DNA of 64,000 nt from Clostridia bacterium. Its GTDB lineage: Bacteria > Bacillota_A > Clostridia > Oscillospirales > CAG-272. Shown here one piece after another: positions 18,005 through 27,144 of the stretch. How positions within the stretch are numbered: the first letter of the stretch is position 1; each line of letters begins with the position of its first letter. The stretch lies in the NCBI GenBank assembly GCA_017466455.1, contig JAFTUD010000024.1, positions 1 through 64,000 on the forward strand. The letters are read 5' to 3'. The notes under the pieces are model-generated. The model was not told the DNA's origin. It did no database searches and saw only the letters and a program-made list of their open reading frames with translations. Position numbers and translations under genes: made by a program.

Positions 18005-18738
18005 AATTTCTTTTCCAATACCTTTTCAGTATCACTTTTGTCTTTGCCTTGAAACTTTTCCATTGTTACAGATGTTTCACTACTAATGCCCTTCATTGAC
18101 ACCACATTCCATATTGTTTTTAAGAAAATGCTAAAATCAAGCATAAGCGAAAATTTATTAACATATTCAACATCAAGTCTAAATTTTTCATCCCATGTTA
18201 TTGCATTTCTACCATTGACTTGAGCATTGCCGGTCAATCCAGGACTCACCATATGGCGTTTTTTCTGATAATCATTATAGAGAGGCAAATACTCAACAAG
18301 GAGTGGGCGGGGACCGACGATGGACATATGGCCGACGAAGATATTGAAAAGCTCGGGGAGCTCGTCAAGGGATGTTGAACGAAGGATTTTGCCGTATCTT
18401 GTTAGGCGTTTATCATCTGACAAAAGATTGCCGTTTTCATCCTTTTCGTTTGTCATTGTTCTAAACTTGACAAGCTTAAAAATCTTTTCATTTTTACCTG
18501 GTCTTAGCTGAGTAAAGAATGGATTGCCCTTCATTTTTATTGCTCCCAAAACGATTAGCACGAGCAATATAGGAGACAAGGCTAAGATGGCAAGTCCGCT
18601 AAGCAATATGTCATAAAATCGCTTAAAAAATTGGCGATACAATAGTGCCGATAGCGCTAACCACAAAAGCACGCTTAGTACACAAATTATGGTAATCCCC
18701 CACCATGTACTGATTAGGTTATGTAAAAATTGTTCCAT
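18001..18738 (-). CDS. Undecaprenyl-phosphate sugar phosphotransferase (PglC/EpsL-like)
   Basis: A 245-residue initiating enzyme that moves a sugar-1-phosphate from a UDP-sugar to undecaprenyl phosphate. It has an extra N-terminal hydrophobic helix (residues about 13-35), then the re-entrant membrane segment FKRFYDILLSGLAILALSP, the KFRTM motif and the RSTSLDELPELFNIF block with the catalytic Asp-Glu, followed by GPRPLL and SPGLTGNAQVNGRN. The core is the small monotopic form, which lacks the large N-terminal domain of WbaP. Its gene overlaps the start and stop of its neighbours, so initiation genes are made together. Confidence 0.93.
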   Translation of the reverse strand: MEQFLHNLISTWWGITIICVLSVLLWLALSALLYRQFFKRFYDILLSGLAILALSPILLVLIVLGAIKMKGNPFFTQLRPGKNEKIFKLVKFRTMTNEKDENGNLLSDDKRLTRYGKILRSTSLDELPELFNIFVGHMSIVGPRPLLVEYLPLYNDYQKKRHMVSPGLTGNAQVNGRNAITWDEKFRLDVEYVNKFSLMLDFSIFLKTIWNVVSMKGISSETSVTMEKFQGKDKSDTEKVLEKKL

Positions 18739-19871
18739 TAATTAAAGCATCCTTTTATTATGTCTATAACATAGTCTTGCTCTTCCTCGGTCATCTTTAT
18801 ATCAGATGGCAAGCAAAGACCTCTTGCAAAAACATCCTCTCCAACTGACTCCTCAGTTGCTGATATAAAATCGTTATTTGCGAATACAGGTTGCATATGC
18901 ATCGGCTTCCAAATTGGTCTTGCCTCTACATTGTTTTTTGCAAGCTTATCCATTATATCAAGCGGATTAACATTAGAAGACTTATCGATAAGTATACATG
19001 AGAGCCAAAAATTCGGTCTTGTATAGTCAAGATACGGATTCATAGTAAGCGGTAAATTCTTGAACGCCTGCTCATATCTACGGTATATTTTTTCCTTGAG
19101 TTCTCTATGCTCTTCTATGTGAATAAGCTGACCTCTGCCTATACCTGCTACAACATTTGACATGCGGTAATTATAGCCTATCTCCTCGTGCTGATACCAA
19201 GGTGCATTTTCTCTTGCCTGGGTAGCCCAGAAGAAGGCTTTCTTTCTCGGTGCTTCATCCTCACAAATAAGCATTCCGCCACCCGAGGTGGTTATAATCT
19301 TATTGCCATTAAAGCTAATTGCGTTATATTTGCCGAATGTTCCGCATTGGCGTCCTTTATATGTAGCCGATAAGGCTTCGGCAGCATCCTCGATCATTAT
19401 TGCATTATGCTTTTTGCAAATTTCAAGAAGCTCGTCCATTTTAGCCGGTGTGCCGTAAAGGTGTGCCATAACAACAGCCTTAGCCTGTGGATATTTTTGA
19501 AATGCCTTTTCAAGAGCGACAGGATCCATATTCCATGTATCCGCCTCGGAATCTATAAATACCTGCCTTGCTCCCTCGTATGAAACAGGATTAACGGTTG
19601 CTGCAAAGGTCATATCCGAGCAAAAAACTATATCGCCTGCCTTTACTCCTGCAAGCTTTATTGCCAAGTGAAGTGCCGATGTCCCTGAGCAAAGTGCAAG
19701 GGTTTTATACTTGTCTTCAAGTCCTTGACTTAAATACTCATCCATTTCCTTTTCAAAATTATCGCAATTAAAGCCAAGAGGAGCAATCCAGTTTTTTTCA
19801 AAGGCTTCTTTTACATATTCCATTTCCTCCCCGTGCATGGTAGGAGATGAAAGTAAAATTCTTTTTTTCAT
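18738..19871 (-). CDS. DegT/DnrJ-family aminotransferase (PglE/EpsN-like), first gene of the operon
   Basis: A 377-residue PLP enzyme that converts a UDP-4-keto-6-deoxy sugar to the 4-amino sugar. The PLP lysine is in FNGNKIITTSGGG (near residue 190) and the cofactor phosphate site in EDAAEALSATYKGRQCG. It closely follows the PglE/EpsN pattern. It is the first gene after the promoter and is joined to the phosphotransferase gene by a one-base TAATG overlap. The 4,6-dehydratase (PglF/EpsC type) that should feed it is not in this window and must lie elsewhere. Confidence 0.92.
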   Translation of the reverse strand: MKKRILLSSPTMHGEEMEYVKEAFEKNWIAPLGFNCDNFEKEMDEYLSQGLEDKYKTLALCSGTSALHLAIKLAGVKAGDIVFCSDMTFAATVNPVSYEGARQVFIDSEADTWNMDPVALEKAFQKYPQAKAVVMAHLYGTPAKMDELLEICKKHNAIMIEDAAEALSATYKGRQCGTFGKYNAISFNGNKIITTSGGGMLICEDEAPRKKAFFWATQARENAPWYQHEEIGYNYRMSNVVAGIGRGQLIHIEEHRELKEKIYRRYEQAFKNLPLTMNPYLDYTRPNFWLSCILIDKSSNVNPLDIMDKLAKNNVEARPIWKPMHMQPVFANNDFISATEESVGEDVFARGLCLPSDIKMTEEEQDYVIDIIKGCFN

Positions 19872-19905
19872 TATAATATACCGCCTGTATATAAATATCT
19901 ATAAT

Positions 19906-19934
19906 ATAATATCATAAAATATAAGGATTGTCAA
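19906..19934 (-). promoter_or_regulatory. Promoter of the polysaccharide operon
   Basis: Minus-strand TTGACA (19929-19934), 17 bases, TATTAT (19906-19911) with TGA before the -10. The start codon is only 35 bases downstream of the -10, so the leader is too short for a riboswitch or a long antitermination element. I see no other convincing promoter between here and 779. Confidence 0.8.
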
Positions 19935-20019
19935 TAGAATTATAGGGATTTTGGGGGAAATGTTAAAATTTTGAGATAAAGCTTGAGGTTAAAATTGGGA
20001 ATATGGGGTCAGAAAGCAA

Positions 20020-20044
20020 AAGGAGTCGGGGATGCCGACTCTTT
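20020..20044 (-). terminator. Terminator after the cardiolipin synthase gene
   Basis: GAGTCGG (20023-20029), five-base loop, CCGACTC (20035-20041), with A-run on one side and T-run on the other, so it can act on both strands. It starts directly after the stop codon at 20045. Confidence 0.85.
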
Positions 20045-21607
20045 TCACATTAGTGGAGTGAAGATTTTTATAAGTGAGCGAAAGGCTCGGCGCAGGAACG
20101 AGGGCTTTGCCATTTCGGGGGTGATTTTCGTGCTTTTTTCAAGAGTTTGATTTATATCGGTTACTATATCCCGTATGCAGTCGCACTTGTACATCCATAT
20201 TCCGTTTTCAAAGTGATGGACAAGGCTACGGTAATCGAGATTTACTGTTCCTACTATTGCGTATTCTCCGTCGGCAACATAGGTTTTTGCATGAATAAAG
20301 CCCGGGGTGTATTCGTAAATCGCCACTCCTGCCTCTATAAATCTATGATAGCTTGACCTTGTCATTGAGAAAATAAAGCGTTTATCGGGGATGTGCGGTG
20401 TGATAATTTTTACATCAACTCCGCGAAGCGCGGTATTCTCTATCGCTTGGCACAGCTCGTTATCCAAGATTAAATACGGGGTGGTGATATAGACAAATTT
20501 TGTAGCGGAATTCAGCAAATTCATTATTGCGATTTTCGCCACTCCTCGGTTATATATCGGTCTTGGTCCGTCGCCAAAGGGAACGAGATAGCCGTCGGCG
20601 CTTACATCTGCGGTTGGGAACAGTTCCTTTTCGCTTTCCCATCCGCCCTTAGCGTTTATACCGAAATCAACAAGAAACAGGTCGGTAAGCTCCCACACTG
20701 CCTCTCCCTCTATTCTGATTCCGCCGTCCTTCCAGTGTCCGTGGCGCTCTACCTTATTTATGTATTCATCGGCTATATTAACGCCACCTGTATATCCGAT
20801 TTTTCCGTCTATTACTGTGATTTTTCTATGAGAGCGATTATTAAACTCGCTATCAGCCTGAACCTTAAGCTTTGAAAAGATTTCGCACTCAATGCCAAGG
20901 CGAGAAAGCTTTTTGGCGTAATTTCCCTCTAAGGTTGACATACAGCCTATATCATCGTACAGCACCTTGACCTCAACGCCATTTTGCACCTTTTCCTTCA
21001 AAGCATCAAGTATTGAATTCCAGAGCTCGCCCTCCTCAATTATGAAATACTCCATATAAATGAATTTTTCAGCGGTTTTTAGGTCAGCAAGCATGCTCTC
21101 AAACAATTCCTCGCCCGAGGAAAAATATCTTTGACTTGTATTGGTAAAAAGGTGACTGTCGCAAAGATTACATAGCATTTTTGCTTGATTGTGAGCCACA
21201 GGGTCGCTTGCCCTTAGGTCTTCAAACAGCTTGCTATCGTCCTTTTTACAGGTGAGGCTATTCAAGCTTTTCATTTTGCTTATGTACTTTTTCTTCAGCT
21301 TACGAGAATAGAACATAAAATACAGCATAAAGCCAGCGACAGGCAGAGCGAAGATTATGACAAGCCACGGGATTTTATAATCGGGGTTATCCTCTGACGC
21401 TACTATTATCACTATACATACAAGCTGAGTTATGCCAACTGCCACATAGAACCATTTTACATAGATGCACAAAACGACTACTATTCCGATAGTTAAGACA
21501 ACCTCAATGGCGCTCAAAAGAATGGACAAAATATATCTTAGCGGAATGTGGTTTATTTCCTTCTCTATTATTTTATCCTTAACTCTATATGTAAATTTTC
21601 TTTTCAA
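20045..21607 (-). CDS. cls: Cardiolipin synthase, phospholipase D family
   Basis: A 520-residue membrane enzyme that condenses two phosphatidylglycerol molecules to cardiolipin and glycerol. The N-terminus has two to three hydrophobic helices (residues about 20-115), followed by two PLD domains. The first HKD motif reads HRKITVIDGKIGYTGGVN (near residue 265) and the second HAKTYVADGEYAIVGTVNLD (near residue 440). The start is uncertain: the run AAAGGGGG is only one base before a GTG at 21613 but seven bases before a TTG at 21607, so I prefer the TTG. The gene stands alone between its own promoter and terminator. Confidence 0.93.
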   Translation of the reverse strand: MKRKFTYRVKDKIIEKEINHIPLRYILSILLSAIEVVLTIGIVVVLCIYVKWFYVAVGITQLVCIVIIVASEDNPDYKIPWLVIIFALPVAGFMLYFMFYSRKLKKKYISKMKSLNSLTCKKDDSKLFEDLRASDPVAHNQAKMLCNLCDSHLFTNTSQRYFSSGEELFESMLADLKTAEKFIYMEYFIIEEGELWNSILDALKEKVQNGVEVKVLYDDIGCMSTLEGNYAKKLSRLGIECEIFSKLKVQADSEFNNRSHRKITVIDGKIGYTGGVNIADEYINKVERHGHWKDGGIRIEGEAVWELTDLFLVDFGINAKGGWESEKELFPTADVSADGYLVPFGDGPRPIYNRGVAKIAIMNLLNSATKFVYITTPYLILDNELCQAIENTALRGVDVKIITPHIPDKRFIFSMTRSSYHRFIEAGVAIYEYTPGFIHAKTYVADGEYAIVGTVNLDYRSLVHHFENGIWMYKCDCIRDIVTDINQTLEKSTKITPEMAKPSFLRRAFRSLIKIFTPLM

Positions 21608-21622
21608 TGTCACGCCCCCTTT

Positions 21623-21651
21623 ATTAAAGTTTAACTCAAAAATATTGCCAA
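21623..21651 (-). promoter_or_regulatory. Possible promoter of cls
   Basis: Minus-strand TTGGCA (21646-21651), 17 bases, TTTAAT (21623-21628). It lies just upstream of the ribosome binding site. One mismatch in the -35 and two in the -10 make it a moderate match. Confidence 0.45.
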
Positions 21652-21723
21652 AATATTAACATATTGCAAACAAAAATGCGATTAACAGATACAGTGGGGC
21701 ATATATTTCATGCGCTATCTGCA

Positions 21724-21758
21724 AAAAAGCTGTTGGGAATTATTCCCAACAGCTTTTT
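21724..21758. terminator. Strong terminator after the GH2 gene
   Basis: AAAAAGCTGTTGGGAAT followed by its exact complement and T-runs on both sides, a stem of about 17 base pairs. It lies 4 bases past the stop codon of the glycosidase gene. Confidence 0.92.
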
Positions 21759-21761
21759 TAT

Positions 21762-23474
21762 TTATCTTTTGCTCATATTGATTTTGCGAATTCTTGAAAT
21801 GTCAAATTTCTTTTGACGGTCATAGGTATAAATTCCGTTTACCTCCTGCTCTACATCGTAAAGCTGAGTATAGCAAAGTCCGCAAATATAGGGTGAGTCC
21901 ATAAGAGCCTTGGTCAGATATTCGTATCTATCCATGTACTCCTCCTCGGTCTTTGGACCGTTACCGTAGCCCCAGCCGCCGACGCCTTGGACATCCCATT
22001 GAATTCCGCCGTATTCGCTAAGGTAAAGGGCGTAATCTCCCCATTCCTTAGAATTTTGATATCTTGACACCCATTCATGAGCTTTGTCGTATTTTTCCGC
22101 AAATTCATCATAGGTTGGAGCGAGGTAAATGTCCTCAAACTCCTTTTTCGTCTGAATATAGTCATGCAGGTCATAAATGTCGGAAACGACCTGATAGTTA
22201 CCGCTTGTGGCAACGCAAGGACGAGTTGTATCTATTGCCTTTGTGGTATAATACAATGCTCTTACAAAATCATCGTTTTGATGTCTGTAATCAAAGTCCC
22301 ATGTTTCATTAAGCGGGCACCAGCCGATAATTGAGGGATGGTTGAAATCTCTTTGAAGCTCTCTTTGCCATTCGAGCATAAAAGGAGTCAGCTGTTCCAT
22401 ATTTGATATATCAAGTCCCCAGTTTCCTGTTTCGCCAAACACGAGATAACCGAGCTTATCACAATGATACAAAAATCTTGGCTCAAACACCTTTTGGTGG
22501 AGTCTTGCGCCGTTAAAGCCTGCATCGAATGAGAGGTAAATATCCTTAACAAGCTCCTCATCGGTTTCAGCGGTATAAATACCCTTCTTATAGAAGCCTT
22601 GATCGAGAACGGTTACAAGATATAGGCTTTTTCCGTTAAGCATATATTTCTTGTCCTTGAATTCGGTTGTTCTAATACCGAAGTAGCTCTTTACATTATC
22701 GTTTCCGTATGTGAGGTTAAGGTCATAAAGTCTGCCCTTGCCCGCTTCCCACAAATGAAGCTCATCAAGCTGAAGCGTAAGGCGTGAAATTCCGCCATTA
22801 AGCTCTGCGCTAACCTTACCCATAGGCTTACCCTCGTAGCTTGCCTCGGCGGTAAAGAGTGCGTTTCCAACCGCCTCAACCTCAATTTGAACACTCTTAT
22901 CGGGGATTGAAGGGTAGTATTTTACGGATTTGATATAGGATTTATCAACAAATTCAAGCCATACCGTTTGCCAAATACCTGTTGTTCTTGTATAATCACA
23001 GCCCCCTGAATAATAATTCTTTGACTGCTTTCCTGACGCCTTGCCCTTGGGATTTGTATCAATGGCGCATACGGTGATGATGTTTTCCTCGCCCTTATTT
23101 ACATAATTTGTAATATCAATGTCAAAGCCAACAAAGCCACCGATGTTGTGGTAAACCTCCTTATGGTTTATGTAGATATAGCTTTCGTAATCTACTGCTC
23201 CGAAATGAAGAATAACATTTTTGTCGGTGCTTGGGATTTCAACATTTTTAAGGTACCACACGCAGTTTAAAAAGTCGGTGTTGCCTATTCCCGAAAGAAC
23301 GCTTTCCGGGCAAAACGGAACGATAATTTTTGAGTCAAGTGACTTTCTTTCGTAGAATTTTCTATCACGGCCACTTATGCCGAAATCATATTCAAACTGC
23401 CACTCGCCATTGAGGTTTATCCAGTCCTCTCTTTCAAATTGGGGATTGGGATGCTCGGGTCTTGGAATGCTCAT
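21762..23474 (-). CDS. Glycoside hydrolase family 2 (beta-galactosidase/glucuronidase type)
   Basis: A 570-residue retaining beta-glycosidase, apparently cytoplasmic because it has no signal peptide. The order is a sugar-binding jelly-roll domain (about 1-180), an immunoglobulin-like domain (180-270) and the TIM barrel (270-570). The acid/base is Glu390 in PLNETWD and the nucleophile Glu487 in LSEYGG. It lacks the C-terminal domains of LacZ and belongs to the short GH2 forms common in gut Firmicutes. The substrate (galactoside, glucuronide, mannoside or other) cannot be fixed by sequence. It follows pcrA by 54 bases with TAAGGAG before the ATG and no clear promoter of its own. Confidence 0.88.
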   Translation of the reverse strand: MSIPRPEHPNPQFEREDWINLNGEWQFEYDFGISGRDRKFYERKSLDSKIIVPFCPESVLSGIGNTDFLNCVWYLKNVEIPSTDKNVILHFGAVDYESYIYINHKEVYHNIGGFVGFDIDITNYVNKGEENIITVCAIDTNPKGKASGKQSKNYYSGGCDYTRTTGIWQTVWLEFVDKSYIKSVKYYPSIPDKSVQIEVEAVGNALFTAEASYEGKPMGKVSAELNGGISRLTLQLDELHLWEAGKGRLYDLNLTYGNDNVKSYFGIRTTEFKDKKYMLNGKSLYLVTVLDQGFYKKGIYTAETDEELVKDIYLSFDAGFNGARLHQKVFEPRFLYHCDKLGYLVFGETGNWGLDISNMEQLTPFMLEWQRELQRDFNHPSIIGWCPLNETWDFDYRHQNDDFVRALYYTTKAIDTTRPCVATSGNYQVVSDIYDLHDYIQTKKEFEDIYLAPTYDEFAEKYDKAHEWVSRYQNSKEWGDYALYLSEYGGIQWDVQGVGGWGYGNGPKTEEEYMDRYEYLTKALMDSPYICGLCYTQLYDVEQEVNGIYTYDRQKKFDISRIRKINMSKR

Positions 23475-23528
23475 TTTTGTTTCTCCTTAGTTTCTTTTTG
23501 AATTTATGAATTTTTAAATTTTAAAATT

Positions 23529-25904
23529 TTATATTCTGCGCATAAGCCTTTGCGTATAGGTTGCCATGAGCTTTTTTGTACCTACTGTATCAAACATTAT
23601 TTCATACATAAAATCATTGCTCATTGGCGTTACGCCTATAACTGTTCCGTCACCGAAGGAAAGGTGATTTACCCTATCTCCTATGCTGTATGCAGACAGT
23701 GGCTTTTGCTCGGGTCTTCTACCTGTGAGCGCCTCGGTAAACGATGTGCTTTGTGAGCCTGTCCTTTGCTGTTGAGAATAGCTACCGCTTCTGTTGAATG
23801 ACGGAATTTTCCTTAAATCAAGATATTCGGGATCAATTTCCTTAGCGAAGCGAGAAAGCGGATTGCGCATAGTCATTCCGTGCATCATTCTCTCTCTTGC
23901 ATGAATCAAATACAGCTGCTTTTTTGCCCTTGTAATTGCGACATAGGCAAGACGCCTCTCCTCCTCAACCTCTGATGGAATATACATCGTTTGCTGAGAT
24001 GGGAAAACGCACTCCTCCATGCCCGGAATAAATACAACGGGAAATTCAAGTCCCTTTGCGCTATGAATTGTCATAAGAATTACCGTATCGGCATTTTCAT
24101 CATATTTATCAACATCGGCAACAAGTGAAATTTGCTCCAAAAATCCTGTAAGCGATGGCTCATCGGTTGAGCCCTCATACTCCTTAATACCTGTAACAAG
24201 CTGATCAAGGTTTTCAAGCCTTTCCTTACCTGCCTCGCCCTCATCCTTAAGCATTTGCTCATAGCCTGAGCGCTTTATAATCGTTTCAACAAGGGCTTCA
24301 ACCGATACATTATCCTTATCGGCATTAAGCGATTTTATAAGCTCGGCAAACTCCTTCATCGGGAGCTGTGCGGTCTTTGGAATCGCGTTATAGTTAAATG
24401 CGCCCTGCATTACATCAATAAGCGGAATTCCAAGCTCAACTGAAATGGTCGACGCACGCTCAAACGAGGTTTGACCTATTTTTCTTGTCGGCTTATTATA
24501 AATTCTGCGCAGGTGGATATTATCCTCGGGGTTATTCACAAGGTGCAAATATGCCACAATATCCTTTACCTCCTCGCGGTCATAGAATCGGTGACCGCCA
24601 AGAACACGGTAAGGAATACCGCTATTTGCGAAAATTGTTTCAAGGCTTCGCGACAGAGCGTTCATACGGTAAAGAACTGCAAAATCCTTATAGGAATACT
24701 CATCATTCTCTTTTAGCCTTATAATTTCATCAACGATAAAGCGAGCCTCGTCATTTTGCGTAGGTGCTTCCTTAACGATGATTTTCTCACCTGTTTCGTT
24801 AGCGCACCACAGGGTCTTTTTATGCTTATGATAGTTCTTTGAGATAAGACCGTTTGCGGCGTTTAGAATATTTGAGGTTGAGCGATAATTTTGCTCAAGC
24901 TTTATTATTTTTGCACTTGTGTAGGTTTGGTCAAAGTTTAATATATTCTCTATTGTAGCACCGCGGAATTTATAAATGCTTTGGTCATCATCGCCAACTA
25001 CCATTATATTTCTGTAAAAATCGGATAGAAGGCGTGTCAGCTCAAATTGCGCGTCGTTTGTATCCTGATACTCATCAATGCAGACATATCTGAACTTATT
25101 TTGATATTGTGCAAGGACATCAGGATTGTCGCGAAGAAGCATTACCGTCTTCATTATGATATCATCAAAGTCAAGGACATTTGATGATTCAAGCTCAGCT
25201 TGATATTTTTCATAAACATCGGCAACGAGCTTGTATTTATAATCAAAGCCAGCCTCCGCGCGGTAATCCTCGGGAGTCATGAGCTTATCCTTAGCACGGC
25301 TGATTAGATTTTGCACATCCTTAAGAGATAAAATTTTTTCATTCACTCCAAGGTCCTTCATGCACTTGGAAATTGTCTTTTTGGCATCATCGGCATCGCA
25401 AACGCTAAAGCCCTCGCGGTAGCCGACAAGGTCGCCGTTGCGTCTTAGGATACGCATACAAACCGAGTGGAAGGTGCCTGCCCAAATTTCGCCTGCATCC
25501 TCGTGCAGTATTTTGGAAAGTCGCTCCTTTATTTCGTTTGCCGCCTTATTTGTAAAGGTAATTGCCAAAATTCCCCAAGCGGGGCACGGCGCCTCCGCAA
25601 ACAGCTCGAGATACTTCTCAATTTGCTCCTTTGGCAAGCCCTTGGCAAGCTCAAGATCATCAAGCGTATCCTCGGTGATGAAATCGGGGATTTTAGTCGT
25701 TTTATAGGCATTACCGTATTTGATTATATGCGCTATTCTGTTTACAAGCACGGTTGTCTTTCCGCTACCTGCGCCCGCAAGGATAAGAACAGGACCGTTT
25801 ACTGTATAAACCGCCTCTCTTTGCTTGTCGTTCAAAAAGCTGTAATATGTATCAAAAAGCTCTCTTTTAGCCTTTAAAAATCGTTCTGTTTGATGTTCAG
25901 TCAT
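23529..25904 (-). CDS. pcrA: ATP-dependent DNA helicase PcrA/UvrD
   Basis: A 791-residue superfamily 1A helicase that unwinds DNA 3' to 5' in repair, rolling-circle replication and removal of stalled RNA polymerase. Motif I is LAGAGSGKTTVL (about 41-52), motif II CIDEYQDTN (near 275), motif III GDDDQSIYKFRGA, and motif VI VAITRAKKQLYL (near 670). The C-terminal 60 residues form the Tudor-like domain (GDRVNHLSFGDGTVIGV) that binds RNA polymerase in PcrA. A roughly 40-residue insert after motif I (the KTTKIPDFITEDTLDDLELAK region) is longer than in Bacillus PcrA. Confidence 0.95.
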   Translation of the reverse strand: MTEHQTERFLKAKRELFDTYYSFLNDKQREAVYTVNGPVLILAGAGSGKTTVLVNRIAHIIKYGNAYKTTKIPDFITEDTLDDLELAKGLPKEQIEKYLELFAEAPCPAWGILAITFTNKAANEIKERLSKILHEDAGEIWAGTFHSVCMRILRRNGDLVGYREGFSVCDADDAKKTISKCMKDLGVNEKILSLKDVQNLISRAKDKLMTPEDYRAEAGFDYKYKLVADVYEKYQAELESSNVLDFDDIIMKTVMLLRDNPDVLAQYQNKFRYVCIDEYQDTNDAQFELTRLLSDFYRNIMVVGDDDQSIYKFRGATIENILNFDQTYTSAKIIKLEQNYRSTSNILNAANGLISKNYHKHKKTLWCANETGEKIIVKEAPTQNDEARFIVDEIIRLKENDEYSYKDFAVLYRMNALSRSLETIFANSGIPYRVLGGHRFYDREEVKDIVAYLHLVNNPEDNIHLRRIYNKPTRKIGQTSFERASTISVELGIPLIDVMQGAFNYNAIPKTAQLPMKEFAELIKSLNADKDNVSVEALVETIIKRSGYEQMLKDEGEAGKERLENLDQLVTGIKEYEGSTDEPSLTGFLEQISLVADVDKYDENADTVILMTIHSAKGLEFPVVFIPGMEECVFPSQQTMYIPSEVEEERRLAYVAITRAKKQLYLIHARERMMHGMTMRNPLSRFAKEIDPEYLDLRKIPSFNRSGSYSQQQRTGSQSTSFTEALTGRRPEQKPLSAYSIGDRVNHLSFGDGTVIGVTPMSNDFMYEIMFDTVGTKKLMATYTQRLMRRI

Positions 25905-25958
25905 TTTATTATTCCGTTTCTTCAGTTTTTAGGTATGCTACTAACTACACTATTATTG

Positions 25959-25987
25959 ATAATACCATATTTCATTAAAAAAGTAAA
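25959..25987 (-). promoter_or_regulatory. Possible promoter of pcrA
   Basis: Minus-strand TTTACT (25982-25987), 17 bases, TATTAT (25959-25964). Only the -10 and spacing are good. Confidence 0.4.
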
Positions 25988-26055
25988 GAGAAAATCTATT
26001 ATTTTTCGCAAGAATTAACACTCAAAATATTTTTTGCAAAAATTACAAAAAAGTA

Positions 26056-26084
26056 TTGAATTTTTTAAAAATATATGATAGAAT
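26056..26084 (+). promoter_or_regulatory. Promoter of tRNA-Leu
   Basis: TTGAAT (26056-26061), 17 bases, TAGAAT (26079-26084) with TGA before the -10. The tRNA begins 22 bases after the -10. Confidence 0.75.
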
Positions 26085-26105
26085 GTTTGAGCAACATATG
26101 AATAT

Positions 26106-26192
26106 GCCGGTGTGATGGAATTGGTAGACGTGCTGGACTCAAAATCCTGTGGTAGTGATACCGTATCGGTTCGACCCCGATCACCGGCACCA
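26106..26192 (+). tRNA. tRNA-Leu (anticodon CAA)
   Basis: An 87-base class II tRNA with acceptor stem GCCGGTG/CACCGGC, D-loop GGAATTGGTAGAC, a long variable arm (GTGGTAGTGATACCGT) and T-arm CGGTTCGACCCCG. The anticodon loop is CTCAAAA, giving CAA, which reads UUG leucine codons. The CCA end is encoded. One T-T mismatch lies in the anticodon stem. A promoter precedes it and a strong terminator follows directly. Confidence 0.96.
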
Positions 26193-26193
26193 A

Positions 26194-26229
26194 AAATGGA
26201 CTGCAAAAGCAGTCCATTTTATTTTTTTA
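26194..26229. terminator. Terminator between tRNA-Leu and the ABC permease gene
   Basis: AAAATGGACTGC, loop AAAA, GCAGTCCATTTT, followed by ATTTTTTT on the plus strand. It starts two bases after the tRNA end and can also serve the convergent permease gene. Confidence 0.9.
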
Positions 26230-26250
26230 TTCGCTTTATTTTTTATGCTT

Positions 26251-27144
26251 TTAGCTTTTACGCCTTAGCCTGTTCATAAGAACATATACGGCAGCAAGAA
26301 CGATAACCGATACGCACAGCACTGCATACATTGCGCCGTGAGATACTGCGGAGTCAAAGAAATACAGGTTGCAATCAAGCATATTTCTAAGCTCTTCAAC
26401 GACTGTCTCGGGCATTCCGTCCTCGCAAAGCGCGTCAAATGCGCCCCTCATTGCGTGATTTCTAAGAAGCGAGGTTGCGTATGTTCCCGGCAAGAACATA
26501 ATTACCCCTTGAAGCCCCTCTCCAAATGAGGATATTGGCATATAAGCTCCGCAAATAAAGCCATATCCTGAGCTTATTATTGTTCCGACTGCGGAAATTT
26601 GCCCTTGGGTAGAGAGAAAGAAGTTAATTACCGAGGAAAGTGCTGTTCCGAACAGCACTACCAGAATTACATCAAGGATTAAAAGCATTGTATCGGCAAA
26701 GGAAATATACCAGCCAACGATAGCGACATATCCAAGGCACAGTGCGGTTGCGCTCAGGCATATTATAAGTGTTGAAATAATCGTTGCAAAATAATAGCTA
26801 AGCGAAAGGACTGATGACGAAATTGGCGCAAGGGTAAGGTCCTTTATTGTGCCGTTTGCCTTATCCTGCACCATTAAAAAGTTTGAGCAAAATGCAACGG
26901 TCACGCAGGAAACTGCAAGGATAGATGAAACAAGCTGAGAGGCAACGAGACCGTCAACAATCTCGCTTGAAATTCGTATTCCCTGAGGTATGCCCGACAT
27001 AAAGCTATCTCTATAAACATTTCCAAGGAAGGTAGCGTATAAGACGAGCAATATGGCAGGAGTTATAAGAGCTGTAAAGAACATTCCCTTATCCTTGAAA
27101 AACAGCTTTACATTCCTTTTTATAAGCACTGACACTGTCTTCAT
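26251..27144 (-). CDS. ABC-2 type transporter permease
   Basis: A 297-residue membrane protein with six hydrophobic segments and the ABC-2 layout: first helix near residue 22, an external loop (VYRDSFMSGIPQGIRISSE), and a conserved amphipathic region followed by the last helix near residue 275. It forms the membrane part of an exporter with the ATPase encoded just upstream, whose gene overlaps it by four bases. Similar pairs export daunorubicin-type drugs, polysaccharides or peptides; the substrate here is unknown. Confidence 0.88.
   Translation of the reverse strand: MKTVSVLIKRNVKLFFKDKGMFFTALITPAILLVLYATFLGNVYRDSFMSGIPQGIRISSEIVDGLVASQLVSSILAVSCVTVAFCSNFLMVQDKANGTIKDLTLAPISSSVLSLSYYFATIISTLIICLSATALCLGYVAIVGWYISFADTMLLILDVILVVLFGTALSSVINFFLSTQGQISAVGTIISSGYGFICGAYMPISSFGEGLQGVIMFLPGTYATSLLRNHAMRGAFDALCEDGMPETVVEELRNMLDCNLYFFDSAVSHGAMYAVLCVSVIVLAAVYVLMNRLRRKS

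Noticed and set aside
26015..26206. A 63-codon open frame on the minus strand with GRTDTVSLPQDFESSTS
   Set aside because: It is the antisense of tRNA-Leu; this is a well-known spurious translation that has been annotated by mistake in many genomes.
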